Translations under genes and position numbers: made by a program
Assembly (NCBI GenBank): GCA_940337035.1
Contig: CALNHX010001036.1
Span: 124,001 to 188,000, forward strand
Origin: Agriotes lineatus
Taxonomy: Eukaryota; Arthropoda; Insecta; Coleoptera; Elateridae
Length of the DNA stretch: 64,000 nucleotides
Direction: 5' to 3'
The notes under the pieces: generated by a model
Told to the model about the DNA's origin: nothing
The model's input: the letters and a program-made list of their open reading frames with translations, nothing else
The model's database searches: none
Shown here: positions 8,687 through 18,548 of the stretch, piece by piece
Layout: each line of letters starts with the position of its first letter
Numbering within the stretch: the stretch's first letter is position 1

Positions 8687-10153
8687 TTATAAACATTTGT
8701 GTGTCCTGGCTTTCTTGACTATTTCCTTCCATTTTTTCCTGTCTCTACATGCATTTTTCCAATTTTCTACCTTCATCACTTTTAAATCTTCTTCGATGTT
8801 GTCCCACCATCTTATTCTTGGCCTCCCTCGTCCTCGCTGTTGAAGTGGTTTCGAGTATGTTATTCTTTTTATTATATCCGTTGGTGTCCTTCTCATGATG
8901 TGGCCTAACCATTTTAGACGTTGTGCTTTTATGTGTCTTATTATATCTTCTCCTTCTAATACTTCTTCTATCTCCTGATTTGTCTTTGCCCTTCTTACTC
9001 CCTCTTCTGTCACCTTTGGCCCTAGTATTGTCCTTACTATCCTTCTTTCTAATTTTTTCAGCTGGTCTTCCTCCAGTTTAGTTAGTGCAATCGTCTCTGT
9101 TGCATATGCGATGGTTGGTCTTATCAATGTCTTGTAGAATGTTATTTTTGTTGCTTTAGTTAGGTTTTTGTTTTTTAGCAGTGGTTTGTTAATACTGTAC
9201 GATTTGATTCCTTTCTGGATCTTTTCTTTTACTCTTTCCCTTCCATTTCCTATTAGTACTCCTAGATAGCTGAATGATGTGACATTTGCGAAGGTGTGGT
9301 TATGTATTTTTAACGGTCTATCTGTGGTATTATTTCTTCCGTAGTTCATGTATTTTGTTTTTTGTTCCTTTATCTGTAAGCCTAGCTTTATTGCTTCTTT
9401 GTTCAGTCTTTGTATTGCATCTATAAGATCCTCCTTTGTTTTGGCTACTATTGCTAAGTCATCTGCGTACGCTATAGTTTGAAATTGATCTGTTATAATA
9501 TTTTTATTTAGTTTTGCTTTGCGGATAATGATTTCTAGTGCCAAGTTGAAGAGCGTCGGGGATAGGGCGTCTCCTTGTTTTACTCCTACATTTACGTTGA
9601 ACTCTTCCGTTTTTGTACCTTGGAACTGTACTTTTGCTTTAGTATCTTTAAGACATATTTCTACTAGTTGTATTATTTTTACTGGTATTCCGAAAAGTTT
9701 CAATTCCTGTATCACTAGCTTTATGTTTACTTTGTCAAAAGCATTTTTGAAGTCGATAAAGATTATGTGTAAGTTTCTGTCATATTCCCAAGCTTTTTGA
9801 CAAATTTGCTCTAATACGTGTATTGCGTTAACCGTGGATCTGCCCGGCCTAAATCCGTTCTGGTAGTCGCCCAATATTGTTTCTGTGTGTGTTTTCAGTT
9901 TTTTATTGAGTATGGTAGAGAACAGTTTATACGTTGTATTCAGGAGTGTTATGGCCCTATAGTTTGCACATTCTTCTTTGTCACCTTTTTTGTGTATGGG
10001 TTGTATTATCCCAATATTCGAGTCTGTTGGCAGTTCGTTTTGTTCCCATGTTTGTTCAATTAATGTATGTATTTTTTTGTGTAATTGCTGTCCACCATAT
10101 TTTAGCAGTTCATTTCTTATGCCATCTTCTCCTGGTGCCTTATTATTTTTCAT
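8687..10153 (-). CDS. RTE-clade reverse transcriptase, open 488-codon frame
   Basis: In order: NNKAPGEDGI near the start; IQPIHKKGDKEECANYRAI and LLNTTYKLF; GFRPGRSTVNAI; IIFIDFKNAFD (first catalytic Asp); GVKQGDALSPTLF; IAYADDLAIVAKT (catalytic YADD); SYLGVLIGN; then thumb and C-terminal RLKWLGHIMRR, RGRGRPRIRWWDNIEEDL and NWKNACRDRKKWK. The 'RLKWLGH' and 'RGRP..RW.D..' blocks identify RTE/BovB-like RTs. This RNA-dependent DNA polymerase copies its own RNA at a nicked target. All visible catalytic motifs are intact. The first Met is internal to the original ORF, which extended upstream through the frameshifted region, so this start is only the first one in the open frame. Confidence 0.9.
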   Translation of the reverse strand: MKNNKAPGEDGIRNELLKYGGQQLHKKIHTLIEQTWEQNELPTDSNIGIIQPIHKKGDKEECANYRAITLLNTTYKLFSTILNKKLKTHTETILGDYQNGFRPGRSTVNAIHVLEQICQKAWEYDRNLHIIFIDFKNAFDKVNIKLVIQELKLFGIPVKIIQLVEICLKDTKAKVQFQGTKTEEFNVNVGVKQGDALSPTLFNLALEIIIRKAKLNKNIITDQFQTIAYADDLAIVAKTKEDLIDAIQRLNKEAIKLGLQIKEQKTKYMNYGRNNTTDRPLKIHNHTFANVTSFSYLGVLIGNGRERVKEKIQKGIKSYSINKPLLKNKNLTKATKITFYKTLIRPTIAYATETIALTKLEEDQLKKLERRIVRTILGPKVTEEGVRRAKTNQEIEEVLEGEDIIRHIKAQRLKWLGHIMRRTPTDIIKRITYSKPLQQRGRGRPRIRWWDNIEEDLKVMKVENWKNACRDRKKWKEIVKKARTHKCL

Positions 10154-11402
10154 TTGGTTTATCTCTTGCTGGACCTCTTCTAGGGATGGAGCATTTGTGT
10201 CTTTGTTTCTTTGTTCTTCTGTTTCGCTATCGTCTACTGTTTGATCCTTTATTGTGGTGTTAACCTCTGTTTACAATGTCGTAGTGTAGTGTTCTGTCCA
10301 TATTTTATTTAGTTGTTGTGGCTCGTTTTCTAGTAATTCCTTTTTATTCTTCATTCCTCTTATTTTTATTTTTGGTTTGTTTTTAGTCGCCTTTATCTTC
10401 TTGTAGAATTGCCTTATTTTATGGTTCTTTCTATCCTCTTCTATGTATCTTAGCTTTTCGTCTATCCACTCGTTTTTCTTTGTTCTCATTATTGTTGCAC
10501 TATTTCTTGCTCTTTTGTTTGCTTCCCTGTCTTGTTCTTTATTTGTGCGAATCCATTTCAATCTTGCTGTATTTTCTTTCTAGTAGCGTCCTCGCATTCT
10601 TGATCGTACCATTCTTTTAATCGTTTCTGCTTTCGTTCTTGTTTTAAGGTCTGTGTTGCTATTTTAATTATTTTTTCCTTTATATTTTGCCATAATTCTT
10701 GGATTTCCGTTGTTGTCACTTCTTTAAATTCTTCACATATATGTTTTTCGAATTCTTGTCTGATATTGTCTTGCTGTAGATTTTCCACATTCCAATATTC
10801 TGTTTTTTTATGTGTCGGGTTTGTCTATTTGTTGTTGCTGCATAGTAGCCTTTCATTATGACCAGGTAGTGATCGGAATCTCCATTGGCCCCTCTAAAAT
10901 TTCTAGTATCTATTGTTTTTTTGTTTATCCCCTCTGTCGCCATTATATGGTCTATTTGGTTCTCACTGCCTGTCGGATGTCTCCATGTGACCTTGTGTTT
11001 TCTTGGGTGTTCGAATTTTGTCGTTAGTATTGTCATGCCCATTGCTTCGGCTAGTTGGCATGACCTGTGCCCGTTATCATTACTCACTTCGTGTATCGTG
11101 CCTCTGCCATTGCCTACTGCTTTTTTTAGATATTGTTCCTTACCTATCTGGGCGTTTAGATCTCCTAATATTATTATTTCATCTCTCTTTGGTATATCTT
11201 CACACGTTTTCCATATCAGATCGTAGAAATTATCTTTATCTTTCACTTCTGCTGTTTCTGTGGGTGCATATACATTAATTAATGTGGTGTTTGTCTTTCC
11301 CATCTTTACTCTTAGGGTTGCTATTCTTCCATCAATTGGCGTGAAGTTGATGATGCTGTTGCTCATTCTGCTGGTTATGAAGAAGCCTACGTATAGTAAC
11401 AC
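10154..11402 (-). pseudogene. RTE endonuclease and linker, frameshifted
   Basis: The segment 10716-11402 encodes a craniofacial-development-protein-2-like AP endonuclease: INFTPIDGRIATLRV, TTLINVYAPTE, IIILGDLNAQIG, TWRHPTGSENQIDHIMA and GANGDSDHYLVIMK. The expected catalytic blocks YAPT, GDLNA, N-x-IDH and SDH are present. The linker follows in two further frames (10558-10788 with WYDQECEDATRKK, and 10271-10561 with NKRARNSATIMRTKKNEW) before the RT. Breaks lie near 10750-10790, 10560 and 10265. Upstream endonuclease sequence is missing through 5' truncation. Confidence 0.85.
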
Positions 11403-11635
11403 CTATAAATAAATCAGCTAACAAAAACATTCACAAAATCATGAAAGAACTTCTCACGGCATTACTTTCAATACAGATAATCTATTGATTTCCAACAATA
11501 TAGTTTAATCTCGAAAGGGTCAAATGTAATTACTTAGTCAAAAAGAGCTGTAGTTGGTCGTAGACGTGTTTGCGCTCCATGTGTAGTTATATCGCATTGT
11601 GTAATATAAGGTTCGTACCATTACGATCATCCAAA
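11403..11635. other. Short spacer, nothing recognised
   Basis: Lies between the RTE 5' truncation point and the Tc1-like remnant. A short open stretch (INKSANKNIHK..) does not match the expected continuation of the interrupted jockey copy. Confidence 0.4.
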
Positions 11636-12832
11636 AGTCACGTATTTTTTTTTGTAACTTTGCCCTTTAATCATAGGCGTAGTTAAAAATTACAAATTTT
11701 TTTAAAAGTAACTGTCATCACTTTAGATTTTATTAAAATTTAAATTCAAAGATGAATTGACAATTATAATTAGAACAAAGAGCTAGAGCAATAGCCAAAT
11801 TAGAAGAAGGATGGTCTTTACGGGAAGTTGCTGAAGATTTGACGTTAGTAAGAGCTGCATTTTTAAAATGAAAAAACTTGGGTGGAACAGCAACGACTGA
11901 AGCGTTCTCCAAGATGAATTGTTGGAAAAGTATTTCTTCCTGCACAGGATGAGGCCCTTGTAAATTATTTACGGGAAAATAATTTCGATCCGGCACTAAG
12001 AGCCAACATTTCCTGGTTTTGTGATCACTGCTCGCCGTAGGGTGAGAGGGTCAGAACTGAGAAATTGTTCCACAGCAAGAAAACTTCTTTTAACTAACGA
12101 AAAAAACAGAGCTGGGTAGAATATGCAAATTTAATGTTAAATAAAAACAATGAATATTGGGAATCTGTTGTTTTTCGGACGAAAAGGCTATTCAGTCTTG
12201 CAATAATTGTAGGTTACGATTATATGGACCAAGAAGGTTGGTTTTCTGTTAATGTCTGGGCATGAATAAGTGTAAATGGTCCCGGTTCATACTGCAGAAT
12301 GAACGGGAGATTTAACTCCCAAAACTATTTACAAATATTAAAGAACGAAATGCTGTCATCAGTTTGTCAAGTTTACCTTAATAATTTTATTTTTCAGCAG
12401 GTTAGCAATTTTTCACCGTTGGAGTATAACAACTTATGCCTAATTTTATAACTTACAGGATAATTGTCGTGTACACTGCACGTGTTGTGCAAGAATGGAT
12501 GGCTGAGAATGATATTAAGCTCTTACCACGGGTGCCAAAAGGTGAAGGTATTTTATTAAAAAAATTAATAATCGAAATTTTCGGCTAAGAAATGCCGAAG
12601 ATTTGTGGGGATGTATACAAGAGGCATGGCAAGATTTACAAAATAATTACGATATGGGTTCTTTAATTTTGTCTATCAGACATAGACTTGAAAGTGTAGT
12701 CTCAGCAAATGGTACGCTTACAAAGTATTGACAGGTTTCTAAAATTCTGATGTTATTTTGTTAAATAAATATATCTTCTAGTTAATTATTGCATTATTTA
12801 TTTGTAAATGATTTGAAAAAAAGGTACGCCAC
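11636..12832 (+). mobile_element. Decayed Tc1-like element (pseudo-transposase)
   Basis: Plus-strand frames give RARAIAKLEEGWSLREVAED (helix-turn-helix start), an FSDEK first-Asp motif near 12175, VVYTARVVQEWMAENDIKLLP (second catalytic block; the Asp is obscured by a frame break upstream), and NAEDLWGCIQEAWQDL through RLESVVSANGTLTKY (C-terminus, stop near 12729). The 'P.SPDLNPIE' block is deleted or scrambled near 12535-12570. Possible ends are AGTCACGTATTTTTTT (11636) and, inverted, AGTGGCGTACCTTTTTTT (about 12815-12832). They are only partly complementary, so the borders are tentative. Confidence 0.65.
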
Positions 12833-12969
12833 TGACATTAGCCAGTTTTAATGTATGGAAAAATTAAGAAATTGCCTTAGTAACGAAAAACTTTCTGACT
12901 ATAAATATGTTGACTACACGGGAATCAGTAAAGACTAGAAACTAGAAATTAATCCTGATATGTTCCCGT

Positions 12970-13457
12970 TCATAGAACAAGCTACGAGCAGCAAGAAATT
13001 TATCGCCTACAAACCAGAATTTCAGCCTTAGAGACTGAGAAGAAGCTGCCGGAATATCAAATGGAGCTTTTGGAGCATTACTCCAAAGGAAATTGTTTGA
13101 GAATTTTTAGCGTAAGGGAAACCTCCGATGAAAACCTGGATGAAGAACTGTGTGCGCTGTTCAAGAAACATCACTTTGTCGGCCGGTCATATCGACATAG
13201 GTCGTCATTTGGATAAACCTGAACCATCTGGATAGATGGCCCTTATAGTCAAATTTGCAGCGTACCAGTGTCGCAACACGGTGTTCGCCAACAAAAAGTC
13301 ATGCAAAGTTAATTATTAAAGAAAATTTAAACACCGTACTGATGCAGTAAAAAAGAATGTCTGGACATTAGACGGTAGAACCTTTTACAAAGATTCTGCT
13401 AGTAACCAAATTCCAAAGTTCGATCTTTTGAATGATCTACCTGATTTTCTCAAATAA
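12970..13457 (+). pseudogene. L1-type ORF1 (RRM-like) remnant
   Basis: Broken frames read a coiled-coil end (LETEKKLPEYQMELLEHYSK), then NCLRIFSVRETSDENLDEEL, HIDIGRHLDKP, MALIVKFAAYQCRNTVFANK and KNVWTLDGRTFYKD. The same order (coiled coil, 'Y.....LR.FGV.E...EN', 'I...HRLG', 'V.I.KF.....R..V') is in the intact ORF1 at 62294-62929 and in the minus-strand remnant at 39672-40470. In L1-type elements ORF1 is an RNA chaperone that coats the element RNA. Several frameshifts and stops are present here. Confidence 0.65.
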
Positions 13458-13599
13458 TGAGCCTAATTGATAAACCATATTTGTAGTACTCATATAATAA
13501 TTATAATAGCAGATTAATTTGTCGTTATTTTCATGGCATATAAACATATTGAAGAATACACATGCCGTTATTACAAAAAAACTAACGCTGGGCAATTTA

Positions 13600-14180
13600 A
13601 ATTAGAACTGAGCTCCAGCGGAATTGATAAACATATTTTATAATCATGATATTAACAGAAAAGTTGAGTTACTCACGAACACTATTCTAAAAATAATGGC
13701 CCCTTTATTACTAAACGGGTAACTAAATCACGCGCCTTGGCTGATAGATACTATTAAAATAATAAAAAAATTATGCAATAGAGTATATAATAAGTATAAA
13801 CCATCCAAACAAGAAATGAAAAAAAAATGCTTACATAAAACATTAATTAAAAACAACAAATACACTAATGTTGTCGGCGATAATAAAATTGTGGATTTAC
13901 TGGAGAACTTTAAAAATGAAAACAAATTTAATGATTATTTTATCAATAGTAGCTTTCCTTGGTTAAAAATGTTGATGCAATAATCTCATGCTATAATAAT
14001 GCTCAAAATCTTACATCGCCCAATCTTTCATGCACTCTTGGAAATGAGCTAGAAATATTAACTATTATAAAATCGCTAAAATTAAAAGCTGAAGGAGCTC
14101 CTCTATTAAACATTTCAATTGTAAATGTCTCATGTCCTAGCACACTGCTCCATATAATAATATCATTAATAGTTGCTTAA
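13600..14180 (+). pseudogene. Non-LTR ORF2 linker between endonuclease and RT
   Basis: Frames read APWLIDTIKIIKKLCNRVYN, a Lys-rich YNKYKPSKQEMKKKCL stretch, NKIVDLLENFKNENKFNDYFIN, and then (13959-14180) LTIIKSLKLKAEGAPLLNISIVNVSC. This matches the region before the RT domain of CR1/L1-type ORF2: PW...I..l...RN.., FN.FF.., then SKS.G.D.i. The RT itself is missing. Its position just 3' of the ORF1 remnant at 12970-13457 suggests one deleted element, with most of the endonuclease lost between 13460 and 13600. Confidence 0.55.
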
Positions 14181-14467
14181 TTGAGAGTATACAGATTGTC
14201 CGAAATCCGTTTTGAACATAGAAAATTAATGAGTGCAACAAGGAAGACGTCAGCAAAATGAGTAGCAGGACAAAGATAGAATGTAATCATGGCTAGGTAA
14301 ACTTTTAAACTAAAATTATGTCAATGAAACAAACAAACACTTCTGTCAAATATTTTATCTGTCATTAAGAGTATAAAGTGAGGTTTAAATAATTAAAATA
14401 ATTATGTGAATAGTAAACAATAATATATTTTCTATTAATTCATTGTTGGCTGTATTCACCTTATATA

Positions 14468-15327
14468 CAGTGTGTCTCACTTTAGACGGCAACACCCCAG
14501 TATTTTTTTATACCTTATTGATTTAAGAAATCTTTTTTTCTGATTATACCTCTTACTAAATTCTACTTTTAGGGTATGTTACTTTCCCTTCACGGTAAAA
14601 TGCTAGCCTACTACGATTTAAAATAAACAGCAAATTTGAAGAAGTCGTATTAAGGATTTTTTATCAAAAAATTTTGTTAATAAAATTTGTTCAGAATCGT
14701 TCAAGTTAAATCCGAAATTTCATTAAAAAATACGAATAATAATCTTACAAGTTTACCATGACTTTTCCTTAATATGTCAAAAACAATGTATTGCTAATCT
14801 AACCACATGTCATTTATCAAATTGTGTGCCATTATTTAAAATCATTAAAAATAAGATAATATGGCTGCAAATTTAACTTTGGCTGGTAAAAGTTGAGGTC
14901 ATAAGATTAGTGGGTGATAATGTTGTTAAACATACTGTTATTTAAGTAATTAATCAACTATTGTATTGAACTAAAAGAATAAAATAAAAGCTTGTGAGAT
15001 TACTATTCGAATTTTCTGGATTAGAAATTTTGTGAAAGAGATTTTCAAAATCTTTTGTTTTTAATGAAATTTTGGATTTAGCTTATTTGAACGATTCTCA
15101 ACAACTTTTACTAACAAGATTTTTGGATAAAAAAAACCCTAATATGACTTCTTCAATTTTGCTGTTTATTTTAAATTGTAGTATGCTACCATTTTACCCT
15201 GAAGGGAAAGTAACATACAATAAAAGAAGAATTTACTGAGGGATATAATCAGAAAAAAGAAATTTCTTAAATCGATAATATATAAAAAAAAATACTAGGG
15301 TGGTGCCATCTAAAGTGAGACACACTG
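14468..15327. mobile_element. 860-bp element with long (about 265 bp) terminal inverted repeats
   Basis: Left arm 14468-14730 and right arm 15058-15327 are inverted copies, beginning CAGTGTGTCTCACTTTAGA on both strands, with scattered mismatches throughout. Both ends abut TA (14466-14467 and 15328-15329), the Tc1/mariner-type target. The central 330 bp have no coding potential. This is a fold-back type MITE, presumably mobilised by a mariner-like transposase. The arms can form a long hairpin in single-stranded DNA or RNA. Confidence 0.8.
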
Positions 15328-15620
15328 TATGGACCAATTGGTTTATAAACATTTTATTTTAATACTGTTTGGCATGCTTATGTTTATATTTATATTAAGA
15401 GGTGTTAGTTTTAAGAAATTTCTGTTGGCACATACGACAATAGTCAGGTGCCATTCTATTTTCTATATTTACTGTAGATTATGAAAAAGAAACGAAAGAA
15501 TAAATTTATATCATATTTATATTTATATGTTGAGACATCCGAGAAAAATCTCCTACGTACGAAGAAGGTGATAGACTAAGAAAAAAGCACTTTAGCGTCC
15601 CAAAACCAAGGCACATTTTT

Positions 15621-15740
15621 ATATTAGTAAATATATTTGTGTGAACTTTTCGTTATTGCCTTTGATATATGTGAAGTTTTATAATTACCTGTACTTATTT
15701 CAGTATATTTGTGTGAACTTTTTGTTATTTGTATTAGTAA
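15621..15740. repeat. Two direct copies of a 25-bp AT-rich unit
   Basis: ATATTTGTGTGAACTTTTCG at 15633 and ATATTTGTGTGAACTTTTTG at about 15705, each followed by TTATT and flanked by 'attagtaaat'. A small local duplication with no assigned function. Confidence 0.5.
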
Positions 15741-15769
15741 ATGTACACAAAAGATAAATTCCGGAAGGA

Positions 15770-16450
15770 TGGAATAATAGTCTCATTATTTTACTATTCA
15801 AGAAAGGCGATAGCGGTGACATACAAAATTATCGACCTATCTCATTTTTATCTCAGGTCTACAAACTTTTTATCAAGATTATAAACAACAGATTAGCGCC
15901 AAAAATGGATAGCTATCAGCCCCTCGAACAGGCAGGTTTCCGCTAAGGGTACAGTACGTCTGCTCATCTCCTAACCACAAAGATGCTGATAGAAAAATCA
16001 AAGAAATACCATCTCCTCATATATCTCGCTTTTGTGGATTACGAGAAAGCGTTCGACAGTGTCGAACTGTGGGCTGTGGAAGGAGCAATGAATAACTGTA
16101 GAATCGACTCAAGATATAGAAATTTGATATATAACATATACCAGAATGCAACAATGACCATACAGATGGAAGACCACATCAGAATTAAAAGAGGAGTTAG
16201 ACAGGGTGACGTCATATCCCCGAAATTGTTTACGTTAGCAATGGGAGATGTCTTTAAAACACTAGATTGGTTGGAATATGGTATTAACATAGATGGCAAA
16301 AACACTAAATCATCTGAGATTTGCAGATGATATCATCTTAATTGTCGACACATTCCAAGGAATTCAGGCCTTGTGTAACCAACTGACTACCGCATCTGGA
16401 AATATTGGCTTAAAAATGAAGATGCAGAAAACCAAAATAATGACAAACAC
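15770..16450 (+). pseudogene. RTE-type reverse transcriptase fragment
   Basis: Frames read IILLFKKGDSGDIQNYRPI and YKLFIKIINNRLA, EQAGFR, then the open frame 15983-16330 with LAFVDYEKAFDSVELWAV (first catalytic Asp), IDSRYRNLIYNIYQNA, IRIKRGVRQGDVISPKLF and MGDVFKTLDW. After a frameshift come LRFADDIILIVD (catalytic FADD) and GLKMKMQKTKIMTN. This is a different RTE subfamily from 8578-11402 (KAFDSVE, RGVRQGD). It is bounded on the right by the gypsy LTR at 16453. The upstream endonuclease and the C-terminal domain are absent. Confidence 0.8.
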
Positions 16451-16452
16451 AG

Positions 16453-16731
16453 TGTAACATCGCTGCCACTGGAAGAACCGCCCCGCCAAGCGCCGCCACT
16501 GGCGATGTTAGAGACGCATGCGCAAGAGCACCTCGTTAGCTGTGGTAGAAAAACAAACGATCTTTTTATATCTGACCGCCCAGCGACCAACAGCTAACGA
16601 GAGGTAACGGTTCTTAATTAATGTGTATTTAGTTCTAATTATGTTATTTGTTCAGGGTTTATTGTAGTCACTTCTTAATAAAGAAACAAAGTTACCCACG
16701 CGTATCATTACCCGGAAGTACATACGTGACA
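16453..16731 (+). repeat. 5' LTR of the gypsy element
   Basis: Starts TGTAACATCGCTG and ends ACGTGACA (TG...CA), 279 bp. It contains an AATAAAG polyadenylation-like signal near 16677, and an internal inverted repeat (TAACATCGC near the start, GCGATGTTA about 16502-16511). It is followed at once by the primer-binding-like CTGGCGACG. No second copy is in the window. Confidence 0.65.
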
Positions 16732-16816
16732 CTGGCGACGAGCGTTGGAAAAGGAGGCAGCAGATATGAAAAAGCACGTGCTAAACGCTAAAAAGGAAAC
16801 CGACCAAACGGCATAA

Positions 16817-17530
16817 CTATGGCAACACCAATGTTTCCGGAATTCTCAGAAGCGACAGAAAATATGAAGGACTATTTGGAACGGTTCGAGATCTTCGCGG
16901 ACGTGCAGAAAATAGCAGACGCCACGAAGGTACATTTTTTCTAAGTTGTTCTGGGGCTAAACTATACAGTAAAATAAAAATTCTGGCAATTCCCACAAAA
17001 ACCAGCCGACTTAACGTTTGTAAAATTAAAGGAGCTTTTAGCGGGGCATCATTGTCCAAAACCATTGAAATGCACAGAAAGGCAACGTTTACGCAATCAC
17101 AAGCAATTGCAAGGGAATCGTTTATGGAGTTCGTTTCAGCCCTGAAAGAAATCGCGGTAAATTGCGGGTTCATTGGGGAGGAGCGCTTAAACGAGGAAAT
17201 TTGAGATTACATCGTAACAGGGGTGTTTGACGGAAACACGCAAAGTTATTTTCTCAAAAAGAACGACCTAACCTTAAAGGAGGTTATAGCAAAAAGGGGT
17301 CGCGGACTAAGCAGCAAATAAGGGGGTGAAAAACTTAAGAAACCACACGGATATTCAAAAAATCTCGCACTTTGATAGAAGAAAGAGTAGTGTTAATAAA
17401 CCCTCTCAGTTAAAATGCACACATTGCGGGTCAACTAACCATATGGCAAATTCATGCAGGTTTAAAAATGTAAAATGTTTTTATGTAAAAAAGTAGAACA
17501 TTTAAAAAGGGAATGTAGGAATAAAACAAT
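16817..17530 (+). pseudogene. gypsy gag with CCHC zinc knuckle
   Basis: The first frame opens at ATG 16819 (MATPMFPEFSEATENMKDYL) and, across frameshifts, shows the capsid-like block 'MHRKATFTQSQAIARESFM' with FVSALKEIA and CGF, then DYIVTGVFDG, typical of Ty3/gypsy capsid domains. The nucleocapsid follows at about 17400 with CTHCGSTNHMANSC, a perfect C-x2-C-x4-H-x4-C knuckle. A second knuckle is degraded. An in-frame stop near 17202 and several frame changes show the gene is dead. Confidence 0.75.
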
Positions 17531-17621
17531 GGGTCAAAACAAATACGGGAAACTCAGAAATAGCTGGAGTAGCAGAAATTTTAGCAACTGGGGGACAAAA
17601 ATTTGAAAGATCGGATAATTT

Positions 17622-17813
17622 TTGTCAGTCTTAATTGATAATAAAACTGTTAAAATGGAATTAGATACAGGGTCAACTTATTCCTTAATATCTATTGATA
17701 CATTGCGTAGCTTAAACATAAAGCACCAATTGCAACCAACAAGTATTATTCTTCGAACGTATGATAAGAGGGAAATACCTATTTTAGGAGTAATTGAAGT
17801 GCCTGTTAGTTAA
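17622..17813 (+). pseudogene. gypsy aspartic protease domain
   Basis: A 63-codon open frame with KMELDTGSTYSLIS (the DTGS catalytic motif of retroviral-type aspartic proteases) and a following YDKREIPILG flap region. The frame closes with TAA at 17811-17813, before the junction with RT, so the polyprotein is interrupted. Confidence 0.8.
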
Positions 17814-17906
17814 CTAAATACTACTTTTATTGGAAAATTAATCGTAGTTAGAGAAAAGTTAGATACAATCCTAGGTCGGGAGTGGATATTTAAACTTAAC
17901 CTCAAT

Positions 17907-18547
17907 TTGGCAGAAATTAATTCCGTTAATATGAGTAACGTTATCGAAAATTTAGTAGAGAGGTTCACCGATGTATTTTCTCACCAGGCGGGATGCTTAA
18001 AAGATTTTAAAGCGGACATTAAAACGCAAGAAAACGTGAAACCTATACACTTTCGGGCAAGAACGGTTCCGTATGCTCTGAAGCAACAACTAGAAGCGGA
18101 GTTAAATCGCTTAGAGTCCCTTAAAATAATCGAGAAAATCACATATTCAGAATGGGCTACCCCTATTGTACCTATTGCTAAACAGGACAGAAGCATAAGA
18201 CTTTGTAGGGACTATAAGGTTTCAATCAATAAATATTTAATTCCTGAAGAGCACCCGATTCCAAATATCGAGGAAGTACTTTCAAAAATAGCCACGGGGA
18301 CGGTCTTCTCAAAATTCGTTGTTAGGGAAGCTTACATGCACATACGTGTCACGGAGGAAACGTCAAGGCTATTAACAATTAATACTCACAAAGGACTCTA
18401 TAAGGTAAATAAATTAATGTAAGGTATTACAAACGCTCTGGCAATATGGCAACGAGTTATTGAGTCCATATTTAAAGATATAGATGGGTTACAGGTTTTT
18501 TATGACGACATCAAAATTTCATCGCCAAACCTAGCAATTCATGGGGA
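17907..18547 (+). pseudogene. gypsy reverse transcriptase, N-terminal half
   Basis: The 171-codon frame shows IKTQENVKPIHFRARTVPYA, EWATPIVPIAKQDRSIRLC and DYKVSINKYL, PIPNIEEVL, and VFSKFVVREAY, in the position where the first catalytic Asp of FSKLDL..AY is expected; here it reads VREAY, so that Asp appears lost. After a stop at 18420 the frame continues NALAIWQRVIE and FYDDIKISS, the YxDD-equivalent motif as FYDD. The sequence is cut off shortly afterwards. Confidence 0.8.
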
Positions 18548-18548
18548 A

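Larger units (their letters stand above)
8578..11402 (-). mobile_element. RTE-clade non-LTR retrotransposon, 5'-truncated
   Basis: Minus-strand element with endonuclease (11402 downward) and RT (to 8687), ending at a (GATGAT)n tail at about 8578-8596, the microsatellite-type tail usual in RTE elements. The 5' end is truncated inside the endonuclease: the first readable residues are LLYVGFFIT, whereas intact RTE proteins have roughly 100 further residues upstream. I see no convincing target duplication. The coding frame is interrupted by about three frameshifts between 10154 and 10790, while the RT half is open. It interrupts the jockey remnant ending at 8577. Confidence 0.85.
16453..18547 (+). 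mobile_element. Ty3/gypsy LTR retrotransposon, 3'-truncated
   Basis: A 5' LTR (16453-16731) is followed by a primer-binding-like CTGGCGACGAGCG, gag with a CCHC knuckle, protease and the front half of RT, all on the plus strand. The sequence stops at about 18547, where the tandem pseudogene array begins, so RNase H, integrase and the 3' LTR are missing. Several frameshifts and stops in gag make it defective. No envelope-like gene is visible. Confidence 0.85.

Noticed and set aside
9519..9800. Plus-strand frames inside 9519-11278
   Set aside because: They lie opposite the RTE endonuclease/RT genes, whose minus-strand motifs are unambiguous; the plus frames are antisense shadows.
8560..11420. 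Target duplication of the RTE element (AGTAACA seen at 8549 and 11395)
   Set aside because: The left copy is about 25 bp away from the element tail and the match is only 7 bp, so chance is likely.
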